Source: Thermoproteota archaeon (GTDB taxonomy: Archaea > Thermoproteota > Nitrososphaeria_A > Caldarchaeales > Calditenuaceae). From it: a stretch of 48,152 bases of DNA. The notes beneath the pieces were generated by a model. That model was given only the letters and a program-made list of their open reading frames with translations. It searched no databases and had not been told where the DNA came from. This document shows positions 1 through 6,387 of this stretch, piece by piece; the first letter of the stretch is position 1; each line of letters begins with the position of its first letter. Location of the stretch: assembly GCA_030550155.1 (NCBI GenBank), contig JAUQPZ010000008.1, positions 1 to 48,152 of the forward strand, read 5' to 3'. The position numbers and the translations under genes were made by a program.

Positions 1-332
1 CCTGGCTCAAGTCTGGACTTGAGGTCTTCGTCGGTTGGGAGTGGTATCTCGACGATTTCAAGCGTATCCTTGTCCATAACCGATACCTCATCGCCTACAG
101 ATACAATCTGCCCTGAACGCTTCTCTATTATGGGGACCTCGATCCTCTGGTCAGAAGGGCCAACTATGTTTCGCTTGACCCCGTCGAATATGCCTATGGC
201 CACGACCCTGACCTTCGCTGAGCCGTGCTTCCCAGTCTTAGACTTCTCAACCTCCACCACGCGGCATGGCTCGCCGTCTATCACTATGTTGCTTCCCTCC
301 TTTATCGAGCCGAGTTCTGCAGGTCTACTCAA
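1..332 (-). CDS. eif5a: Translation initiation factor aIF5A (partial, C-terminus beyond window)
   Basis: I translated the minus strand here. The product starts with TTG at 332 and reads SRPAELGSIKEGS, then IDGEPCRVVEVEKSKTGKHG, then VAIGIFDGVKRNIVGP. This is the N-terminal SH3-like domain of archaeal/eukaryotic IF5A. The lysine in SKTGKHG is the residue converted to hypusine or deoxyhypusine. The factor binds the ribosomal E site and relieves stalled peptide-bond formation. The frame stays open to base 1, so about 110 of the usual 130-140 residues are present. An in-frame TAG lies just upstream of the TTG, which supports that start. The gene is divergent from trpE. Confidence 0.93.
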   Translation of the reverse strand, partial: MSRPAELGSIKEGSNIVIDGEPCRVVEVEKSKTGKHGSAKVRVVAIGIFDGVKRNIVGPSDQRIEVPIIEKRSGQIVSVGDEVSVMDKDTLEIVEIPLPTDEDLKSRLEP

Positions 333-428
333 ATTTGACCCCAGCTAAGAAAGTGCTCTAAACTACTATTTTAGCACTGTCTACGCAGGGTTCTCGTTTC
401 TCCATGTGAATCATGGGGGCTTGGCTAA

Positions 429-440
429 GGATTATATAGG
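429..440. promoter_or_regulatory. TATA box, trpE side (possibly bidirectional)
   Basis: TTATATA at 432-438 is a clear archaeal TATA box. It predicts a plus-strand transcript start near 461-465, which limits where trpE translation can begin. The element is nearly symmetric and could also serve the minus strand. For aIF5A, an A/T-rich element at about 364-374 lies closer to its start. Confidence 0.5.
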
Positions 441-513
441 TGGCTGGGCTGTTTTTTGCGAGGTTTGAGAGGCGGTTTAGTTTGGCCTAGCTGAGGCAAT
501 AGGCCGGCGCAGT

Positions 514-1866
514 ATTGAGGTTAAGAGAATTGAAGGCGGTCGGAAGCCTTTTGACGTCTTCAAAGTCCTCTCGGACTACTATGATAGGGTCTATCTTCTT
601 GAATCTGTCTCGGGTCCGAGGAAGCTGGCTGAGTTCTCCTTTATAGGATGGGGGCCAGTCGCCACCCTGGTCGTCAGCGAGGGAGATGTAACGATCTATG
701 ACAGGATTGAGGGTGAGAGCTTGAGGATGGAGGCGGGGAATCCGATGCGTCTTCTAGGCGAATTGGTCCTCAACTCCAAGAGAAGGGAGAATAGACTCAG
801 ATTTCTAGGCGGTGCTGTTGGATACATCTCATTTGAGGCGGTGAAGTATTGGGAGGATATTCGGTTTAGAGAGAAGGAGAAGCATGACTTTCCGGATATG
901 GAGTTCGACGTCTACGATCGTGGCCTCGTGTTTGATCATAGGATGAATGAAGCTTACATCTATGGACCGGAGCCTGATCGTGAGTGGGGAGAGATTGTAA
1001 AGTTGTTGAGGGATGCGGACGATGATGAGAAGCCACTCAGAGCTACTAGTGTCAAGTCCAACATCTCTAAGCCGGATTTCGAGGAGATGGTGTTGAGGGC
1101 GAAGGAGTATATCGCGGCTGGCGATGTCCTGCAGGTTGTCCCCTCGCGGAGGATTGATCTTGAAATTTCCGGGAGCTATCTTGGGTATTATAGAAGGCTT
1201 AGGCAGGTCAACCCCTCGCCATACATGTACGTGTTCAAGCTGGATGGCCGGTGGATTGTAGGTACTAGTCCTGAGATGCTTGTGAGGGTTGAGGGTTCCA
1301 GGGTTGAGACCTTTCCAATTGCTGGGACTAGGCCGATGACTGGACGGGCTGAGGAGGATGACAGGCTGATGGAGGAGTTAAGAAGGGATGAGAAGGAGTT
1401 GGCAGAGCATGTGATGCTTGTTGACCTAGCTCGTAACGACCTAGGCAGGGTCTGCAGGTATGGGACAGTCAGGGTAGCCTCTCTGATGGAGATACACAGA
1501 TATAGCCACGTCCAGCACCTCGTCTCGCACGTCGTCGGCGAGCTTAAGCTAGACTTGAGCGTTATAGATGTCATTGAGGCCACATTCCCAGCGGGGACTG
1601 TGACGGGAGCCCCTAAGTTAAGGGCCATGGAGATAATCGATGAGCTGGAGCCTGTTGAGCGTGGCCCATACGCCGGGTGTGTCGGGTATCTCTCCTTTAA
1701 CGGGAGTGCAGACTTCGCGATAACTATTCGGACACTGTTGGGCCACAGCGCCTCAAGGGCCAGTATTCAGGTCGGTATGGGCGTTGTTGCGGATAGTAAT
1801 CCAGAGGCGGAGTGGTTTGAGACGGAGCACAAAGCTGCAGCCCTCCTCTCAGCCATGGAGAGGTGA
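514..1866 (+). CDS. trpE: Anthranilate synthase component I
   Basis: TrpE makes anthranilate from chorismate in tryptophan synthesis. Family hallmarks are the chorismate-binding core with LQVVPSRR, NPSPYMYVFKLDG, GTSPEMLVR, PIAGTRP, LVDLARNDLGRVC, FPAGTVTGAPK and GPYAGCVGYLSF. The first usual start in frame is TTG at 721, but homologous sequence continues upstream (IEVKRIEGGRKPFDVFKVL, then ESVSGPRKLAEFSFIGWGP). No ATG, GTG or TTG occurs in frame between the TAG at 478-480 and 721. The true start is probably a rare codon, ATT at 514 (used here) or ATA at 499. The TATA box at 432-438 fits either. With the 514 start the protein has 450 residues, close to the family norm. trpG follows after 7 bases, so the two are one operon. 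Confidence 0.9.
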   Translation: MEVKRIEGGRKPFDVFKVLSDYYDRVYLLESVSGPRKLAEFSFIGWGPVATLVVSEGDVTIYDRIEGESLRMEAGNPMRLLGELVLNSKRRENRLRFLGGAVGYISFEAVKYWEDIRFREKEKHDFPDMEFDVYDRGLVFDHRMNEAYIYGPEPDREWGEIVKLLRDADDDEKPLRATSVKSNISKPDFEEMVLRAKEYIAAGDVLQVVPSRRIDLEISGSYLGYYRRLRQVNPSPYMYVFKLDGRWIVGTSPEMLVRVEGSRVETFPIAGTRPMTGRAEEDDRLMEELRRDEKELAEHVMLVDLARNDLGRVCRYGTVRVASLMEIHRYSHVQHLVSHVVGELKLDLSVIDVIEATFPAGTVTGAPKLRAMEIIDELEPVERGPYAGCVGYLSFNGSADFAITIRTLLGHSASRASIQVGMGVVADSNPEAEWFETEHKAAALLSAMER

Positions 1867-1873
1867 GAAATGG

Positions 1874-2461
1874 ATGATTAGAGTTCTCGTAATAGATAAC
1901 ATGGACTCCTTCGTCTACAACATTGTCCAGTACCTCGGAGAGATTGGGGTTTACCCGATAGTGTTCAGGAACAATAGAATCTCTCTTGAGGAGGCGATTA
2001 GGCTTGACCCCGACGCAATAGTTATATCGCCTGGTCCGGGGCACCCTGCTGATAAGAGGTTTTTCGGCGTCTCGGGTGATATCATCCGGGAGATGTTTTT
2101 GGAGATATCTGTTCTGGGTGTCTTTCTTGGTCTTCAGTGGATTGTGTCCGTCTTTGGGGGGAGTGTGGAGAGGTCTTCAAGGCTGATGCATGGGAAGGTC
2201 AGCATGATTAGGCACAGTGGCTCGGGGATTTTTGAATCTGTCAAAAACCCGCTCAGGGTAGCCCGCTACCACTCGCTTGCAGTCAAGACACCGCTCCCCG
2301 AGTCCTTGGAGATAACGGCAATTGCCCTCGACGACGGCGAGATTATGGCTCTGGAGCACAAGTCATATCCGATATATGGCGTCCAGTTCCATCCCGAGTC
2401 AATTATGACTGAGGAGGGGCACAGGATACTGGAGAACTTCCTCAAATACGTGAAAAGGTAG
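1874..2461 (+). CDS. trpG: Anthranilate synthase component II, glutaminase subunit lacking the catalytic Cys
   Basis: The protein is a class I glutamine amidotransferase of 195 residues: RVLVIDNMDSFVYNIVQYL at the N-terminus, SPGPGHP, MHGK, ARYHSL, and VQFHPESIMTE with the triad His173 and Glu175. Family members carry a nucleophilic Cys in GVCLGHQ. Here that stretch reads GVFLGLQ, so Cys is Phe84 and the following His is Leu87. As read, it cannot form the glutamyl-thioester. It may be a structural subunit for ammonia-dependent TrpE. The longer open frame from 1784 overlaps trpE and is not protein-like, so ATG 1874 is the start. It sits 7 bases after trpE, and GGTGA at 1862-1866 acts as a ribosome binding site. 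Confidence 0.9.
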   Translation: MIRVLVIDNMDSFVYNIVQYLGEIGVYPIVFRNNRISLEEAIRLDPDAIVISPGPGHPADKRFFGVSGDIIREMFLEISVLGVFLGLQWIVSVFGGSVERSSRLMHGKVSMIRHSGSGIFESVKNPLRVARYHSLAVKTPLPESLEITAIALDDGEIMALEHKSYPIYGVQFHPESIMTEEGHRILENFLKYVKR

Positions 2462-2470
2462 AGAGCATAG

Positions 2471-2478
2471 AATATTTA
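2471..2478 (+). promoter_or_regulatory. TATA box of coaBC
   Basis: AATATTTA at 2471-2478 lies about 27 bases before GTG 2501, consistent with a leaderless transcript starting just after trpG. Confidence 0.45.
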
Positions 2479-2500
2479 GCGTTCTAAGGATGTTGATTAG

Positions 2501-3751
2501 GTGTTGAGTGGCTCGGTCGCGGCCATCCGTGGGTCTTTGGGCGGCGAGCTCTTAGGTCGTCGTATCGCCCACTGTCTTACAAGCAGCGTCTCCATCTATA
2601 AGGCTCCAGATATCTCGAGAGCGCTCATCAGGCATGGAGCTGATCTTATCCCGGTCATGACGCCGGATGCGGCGAGGCTGTTGAGCCCTCAGCTCATGGA
2701 GTGGGCGACAGGTAACGCGCCGATAGTCGACGTGTCTGGACGAGTTGAGCATGTGGAGTTGACTGAGGGTGCGGGTAAGGTTGACCTTGTGCTGGTCGCC
2801 CCGGCAAGCGCCAACACGATAGCCAAGATTAGTCAGGGGGTCTCTGACAACTCTGTCACGCTTCTCTGCTCAGCCGCTCTCGGCATAGGTATTCCTATTG
2901 TCATCGCACCCGCGATGCATGCCTCGATGGTGAACAACCCTGCGTTAAAGGAGGCTCTCAAGCGTCTCGTCGAGATGGGAGTAAGCATAGTGAGCCCGAT
3001 GATGGAGGAGTCTAAAGCGAAGCTGGCCCCGGAGCACCAGATAGTCGAGGAGGTGATCTATAGGCTCACTCCTAAGCCACTGAAGGGTAGAAGATTCGTG
3101 GTGAGCGCCGGTCCCACACGCGAATTTATCGACAGAGTCCGCTACATCTCAAACCCTAGCACGGGCCTTATGGGCATTGAGGTCGCGAGAAGCCTCAGGC
3201 ATCTCGGAGGAGAAGTAATCCTTCTCCTCGGCCCCACACACTTAAACCCACCCGTCGGTGTCGAGACCATGAGAATCGTCTCGACAACGGAGATGGAGCA
3301 AGCGGCCCTAGAAGCGGCACACGGCTCCGAGGCCTTCTTCTCAGCTGCCGCGATCGCGGATTACAGGCCAGTAACCACAGCAGCGCAGAAGATAGAGACA
3401 GCATTGCATCCACGCCTCGTCATAGAGCTCGAGGCCACACCCAAGATACTTGAATCTGTCAAGAGGGCCGAGCCGGAGCTCGAGATAATACCCTTCAAGG
3501 CGGTATACGGCCATAATGATGAGCCGGAAAAAATCATGAGAAGCCTATCTTACCTCGACCCGTTGATGGTGGTAATAAACGACGTCTCAAGGAGCGATAT
3601 AGGTTTCGCCTCCGCCTTCAACGAGGTAACAGTCGTGGCTAGATCAGGCAGGATATACAGGTTGCCAAAGTCCTCTAAATCTGTCATAGCCCACAGGCTA
3701 GTCGAGATATACGTGCAGGAGAAGGGGGGGCACTTACAGCGAGAGCTATAA
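2501..3751 (+). CDS. coaBC: Bifunctional phosphopantothenoylcysteine decarboxylase / phosphopantothenate-cysteine ligase
   Basis: CoaBC converts 4'-phosphopantothenate and cysteine to 4'-phosphopantetheine in coenzyme A synthesis. Residues 1 to about 190 form the flavin-dependent decarboxylase (CoaC), with EHVEL, VLVAPASANTIAKI and IAPAMHASM. The usual Asn of PAMN is His here. From about residue 200 comes the ligase (CoaB) with VSAGPTREFIDRVRYISNPS, usually written GPTxExIDPVR, then PFKAVYG and VINDVSRSDIGF. The protein has 416 residues, normal for the fused enzyme. It starts at GTG 2501 and probably has its own promoter. Archaeal versions use CTP for the ligase step. Confidence 0.93.
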   Translation: MLSGSVAAIRGSLGGELLGRRIAHCLTSSVSIYKAPDISRALIRHGADLIPVMTPDAARLLSPQLMEWATGNAPIVDVSGRVEHVELTEGAGKVDLVLVAPASANTIAKISQGVSDNSVTLLCSAALGIGIPIVIAPAMHASMVNNPALKEALKRLVEMGVSIVSPMMEESKAKLAPEHQIVEEVIYRLTPKPLKGRRFVVSAGPTREFIDRVRYISNPSTGLMGIEVARSLRHLGGEVILLLGPTHLNPPVGVETMRIVSTTEMEQAALEAAHGSEAFFSAAAIADYRPVTTAAQKIETALHPRLVIELEATPKILESVKRAEPELEIIPFKAVYGHNDEPEKIMRSLSYLDPLMVVINDVSRSDIGFASAFNEVTVVARSGRIYRLPKSSKSVIAHRLVEIYVQEKGGHLQREL

Positions 3752-3760
3752 GTAAATATA
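3751..3760 (+). promoter_or_regulatory. TATA box of tRNA-Asn
   Basis: AGTAAATATA at 3751-3760 is about 27 bases ahead of the first base of the tRNA and overlaps the end of coaBC. Confidence 0.5.
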
Positions 3761-3782
3761 ACGCCAGCCACGCAACCACTTT

Positions 3783-3887
3783 GGGCCCGTAGCTCAGTGG
3801 TAGAGCGCCCGGCTGTTAACCGGAAGGTCGTGAGGCATCTCCCCCGCCCGGGGAGAGCCCGACAGGGTTCGAATCCCACCGGGCCCG
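3783..3887 (+). tRNA. trnN: tRNA-Asn(GTT) with a 33-base intron in the T arm
   Basis: Acceptor GGGCCCG pairs with CGGGCCC, followed by discriminator G at 3887. The D arm is GCTC/GAGC. The anticodon loop CTGTTAA carries anticodon GTT. The T loop is TTCGAAT. As written, the T stem does not pair. Removing 3833-3865 restores GTGGG/CCCAC and leaves a 72-nucleotide mature tRNA. The last pair of the anticodon stem is a C-A mismatch. CCA is not encoded. Confidence 0.95.
3833..3865 (+). other. Non-canonical tRNA intron, bulge-helix-bulge
   Basis: The 33-base intron interrupts the T stem between positions 51 and 52. The splice motif is textbook: central helix GTCG (exon) with CGAC (intron), bulges TGA and AGG cut after their second base, inner helix GGC/GCC, then hairpin TCTCCCC/GGGGAGA. 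The expected cutter is the archaeal tRNA splicing endonuclease; introns outside position 37/38 generally need the heteromeric type found in TACK archaea. Confidence 0.9.
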
Positions 3888-3902
3888 CACACAAATCTAA
3901 CC

Positions 3903-3910
3903 TATAAATA
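3903..3910 (+). promoter_or_regulatory. TATA box of the DUF6512 gene
   Basis: TATAAATA at 3903-3910 sits about 29 bases before ATG 3936, so the transcript is nearly leaderless. Confidence 0.55.
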
Positions 3911-3935
3911 TGGAGAAGGCTCGGAGGGCTCAAGA

Positions 3936-4484
3936 ATGGGGCCGATAAAATCTTCTAAAAGCTTGGTATTGAGGCTTGAGTTAATTGGCATAGCCTTTAT
4001 CACCGTTTTAGGAAGTGCTCTCCACTTCACCTACGAGTTATCTGGTTACAACCCCTTGGTCGGCGTCTTCTCAGCGGTTAACGAGAGTGTTTGGGAGCAC
4101 CTGAAGCTGAGCTTTTGGCCTGCTATGCTATATGCTGCAGTAGAGCACAGATTTCTCGGGAGGACAGTGGGTAACTTCCACGCAGCCAAAGGGCTCGGAA
4201 TTCTCGTCATGCCGTTTACCATTGTCGGCCTCTTCTATCTTTACACGGCCTTCCTCGAGGAAAACCTGCTTATAGACATCTTGATATTCGTCGTGGCAGT
4301 GGCGGTCGGGCAGTTGACGAGTTACAGGTTAATGTTGTGGCGGCCAATCCCTAAAGCGTATCAAATATCTCTAATAACCGCGCTCGCCATACTCTCCGCA
4401 TTATTCACAGTATTTACATTTCTTCCGCCGCAATTACCTATATTTATGGACCCCGTCAGCGGAGGCTACGGAGTGAGCTCCTAA
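3936..4484 (+). CDS. DUF6512-family membrane protein
   Basis: The protein has 182 residues with about six hydrophobic segments. The family signature is present: LHFTYELSGYNPLVGVFSAV followed by NESVWEHLKLSFWP near residues 30-70, and a C-terminal PIFMDPVSGGYGV. The NESVWEHLK motif lies between membrane segments and may be a functional site, but the role of the family is unknown. The start ATG 3936 has its own TATA box. A D-2-hydroxyacid dehydrogenase gene follows with a separate promoter, so there is no operon clue. Confidence 0.75.
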   Translation: MGPIKSSKSLVLRLELIGIAFITVLGSALHFTYELSGYNPLVGVFSAVNESVWEHLKLSFWPAMLYAAVEHRFLGRTVGNFHAAKGLGILVMPFTIVGLFYLYTAFLEENLLIDILIFVVAVAVGQLTSYRLMLWRPIPKAYQISLITALAILSALFTVFTFLPPQLPIFMDPVSGGYGVSS

Positions 4485-4510
4485 ATCTGCGAGTTGTCTC
4501 GCCTCGGGAT

Positions 4511-4518
4511 TAAATATT
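4511..4518 (+). promoter_or_regulatory. TATA box of the hydroxyacid dehydrogenase gene
   Basis: TAAATATT at 4511-4518 predicts a transcript start near 4541, just before TTG 4549. Confidence 0.45.
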
Positions 4519-4548
4519 CCCCGGGTTCGGATTCTTAGGGATTGGAAC

Positions 4549-5490
4549 TTGCAGAAACTAGTATACTGCACTGTGAGACTGAAGCCGGAGCTCAGAAGCA
4601 AGCTCGAGAAATATGCCCGGGTTTTTGAGCTTGGAGAGGAGAGCCCCGCCCCTGACCTGGCCAAAGTTGAAGTCCTGATGTGCGGACCCATAACGCCACA
4701 GGAGCTCGATGCAATGAAGAATCTAGAACTAATTCAGTGCGTCTACGCCGGTGTCGATGCTCTTCCCTGGAGCCATGTCAGAGAAGACGTCATCGTCGCG
4801 AGCAACGCGGGCTCAAACGCTGACGCCGTCGCGGAGCACGCCTTCGCACTCCTCCTAGCTGCGGCGAAGAGGGTTGTCTTCTTTGACTCGAGGATTAGGG
4901 GTGGTAATTTCGAGATTGTGGGTGAGTCGAGGATGCTTCATGGGAGGAGAATTTGCGTGCTTGGTCTGGGGGCGATTGGCACCAGAGTCGCGGAGATCGC
5001 TAAGGCCTTCAAGATGCATGTCGTTGGCTATGGAAGGTCTTTGAGAGGTGCGGCGCCTCTTGACGAGTTCTACACGCCGGACAGAGTTGAAGACGCGCTG
5101 AGGGGCTGTGACTACGCGGTCATAGCCTTACCGCTGACCAAGCACACGCGGGGGCTGATAAACTATCAGAGGCTTAGTCTCATGAGGCGTGACGGAATCC
5201 TTGTCAACATAGGGAGGGCGCAAATAGTTGTTAAGGAAGACCTGGCGAGATTCCTCAGAGAGAACCCCTCATTCATATACGCAAACGACGTCTGGTGGAG
5301 CATGCAGAACCCCGCCGAGGACTCTGATGTATACTCACTCCCCAACACCCTCTCAACTCCCTGGGTCGCCGGGGCCGCCAGCGCTAGAGAGACTTACGAG
5401 GAGATGCTTCGACAGGCGGTGGAGAATGTGGTGCGTTACCTCAGGGGCGAGAAACCACTAAACATCGTCAAACACGAGGATTACAGGTAG
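4549..5490 (+). CDS. D-2-hydroxyacid dehydrogenase family protein with altered catalytic residues
   Basis: The 313-residue protein has the two-domain fold of NAD-dependent D-isomer 2-hydroxyacid dehydrogenases. The nucleotide-binding loop is GLGAIGTRVAEIAKAF near residue 140, and VNIGRAQIV contains the substrate-binding Arg223. The region that normally reads TPHxAG reads TPWVAGAAS, so the catalytic His is Trp272. The usual Glu position in the DVxxxE segment holds no Glu (DVWWSMQNP). Archaeal relatives with DVWW are known in the family, but losing the His is unusual. It may have another activity or bind NAD without this chemistry. TTG 4549 fits the TATA box spacing. Substrate cannot be assigned. 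Confidence 0.8.
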   Translation: MQKLVYCTVRLKPELRSKLEKYARVFELGEESPAPDLAKVEVLMCGPITPQELDAMKNLELIQCVYAGVDALPWSHVREDVIVASNAGSNADAVAEHAFALLLAAAKRVVFFDSRIRGGNFEIVGESRMLHGRRICVLGLGAIGTRVAEIAKAFKMHVVGYGRSLRGAAPLDEFYTPDRVEDALRGCDYAVIALPLTKHTRGLINYQRLSLMRRDGILVNIGRAQIVVKEDLARFLRENPSFIYANDVWWSMQNPAEDSDVYSLPNTLSTPWVAGAASARETYEEMLRQAVENVVRYLRGEKPLNIVKHEDYR

Positions 5491-5502
5491 GCCCAGCTGA
5501 TT

Positions 5503-5919
5503 TTACGGTGTAATGACTCCTAGGGAAGAGTAGAGCGATAGAAAGTGGATGACCAGAGACTTGTATGCGTAGTATTCGCCCGTAGCCAGCCTCTCAACTC
5601 TCTTGACGCCTATAAGTGTTCTGAAAGCCTCCGCGCTCTCAGCATCACGTAGAACGTAAGCGTCCTCCAACTCTCCCCTACTAAATATTATCGGGAATAT
5701 CCGTGACTCGAGCAGCCTTGGCGATAGAAGGGAAGAAGCCGCTTCCAAGTCCTTCCTAGAGAAGTAGTGACGGCCTCCGCTCATCGTCTCCACATATGGC
5801 CTCTCCATCCCCAGAAGCTCCTTAATAGACGCTCTCCGCGCAGGAGCTATTTCACGGAAGACCTTCAACTGACTCGACACCCATGCATCTTCACGGCCGC
5901 TTCCATGATGATCCTCCAA
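5503..5919 (-). CDS. UPF0216 (DUF61) family protein
   Basis: Recognised by PARRASIKELLGMERPYVETM followed by GGRHYFSRKDLEAASSLL, which matches the RKxLxELLxEExPYVxxxDGxxHxFxxEELExLASLL pattern of this archaeal family. Its function is unknown. The frame is open up to 5973, but the TATA box it shares with uS9 (5947-5953) predicts a minus-strand transcript start near 5925. TTG 5919 (139 residues) or GTG 5880 (126 residues) is therefore more likely. It is divergent from the uS9 gene. Confidence 0.72.
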   Translation of the reverse strand: MEDHHGSGREDAWVSSQLKVFREIAPARRASIKELLGMERPYVETMSGGRHYFSRKDLEAASSLLSPRLLESRIFPIIFSRGELEDAYVLRDAESAEAFRTLIGVKRVERLATGEYYAYKSLVIHFLSLYSSLGVITP

Positions 5920-5946
5920 TCCCAGAGCTATACGCGCCGGCGAACC

Positions 5947-5953
5947 TATATAT
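5947..5953. promoter_or_regulatory. TATA box between the UPF0216 gene and rps9 (bidirectional candidate)
   Basis: TATATAT at 5947-5953 is nearly symmetric. It lies 34-40 bases before ATG 5987 on the plus strand and about 30 bases before TTG 5919 on the minus strand. Confidence 0.5.
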
Positions 5954-5986
5954 CTTGCCCGGCTTACATTCACATCAGCTAAAGAA

Positions 5987-6385
5987 ATGGTGAAGGCTGA
6001 AGCAGTCTACGTGGGTTTTAGGAAGGAGGCGAAGGCCCGTCTCAGGCTGAAACCAGGTGCGGGGAGAGTCTTCATCAACGGCGCGCTCATAGACCATCTT
6101 CCCAACGCACTAGCGAGGGAGAAGATACTGGCCCCCCTTAGCATAGACGAGAAGTTCTCGAAGAAGCATGATTTTCTCATAAAGGTTAGAGGAGGAGGGG
6201 TGATGGGTCAGGCCGAGGCTGCGGCTATGGCTATAGCGAAGGCAATGGCGACCGCAAGCGCCGCCTTGAAGGAGAAGATCATTGCTTTAGACAGACACCT
6301 GTTGGTCGGTGACCCTAGGAGAACAGAGCCGAAAAAACCAAACAGGAGGTCTGCGCGACGTTTCAAGCAAAAGAGCTACAGATAG
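5987..6385 (+). CDS. rps9: 30S ribosomal protein uS9
   Basis: uS9 is a small-subunit protein whose C-terminal tail reaches the P-site tRNA. The 132-residue product shows KEAKARLRLKPGAGRVFING, then RGGGVMGQAEAAAMAIAKA, and ends in DPRRTEPKK and RRFKQKSYR; the final KSYR is characteristic. In most archaea rps9 sits with rpl13, rpoN and rpoK. Here it stands alone, divergent from UPF0216 and convergent with a glycosidase gene after two bases. Confidence 0.95.
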   Translation: MVKAEAVYVGFRKEAKARLRLKPGAGRVFINGALIDHLPNALAREKILAPLSIDEKFSKKHDFLIKVRGGGVMGQAEAAAMAIAKAMATASAALKEKIIALDRHLLVGDPRRTEPKKPNRRSARRFKQKSYR

Positions 6386-6387
6386 CG

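Noticed and set aside
19-348. Plus-strand open frame of 109 codons
   Set aside because: It is the antisense of aIF5A, which has clear family motifs on the minus strand.
1188-1628. Minus-strand open frame of 146 codons inside trpE
   Set aside because: Low-complexity Ser/Thr/Leu product opposite conserved TrpE sequence, so a shadow frame.
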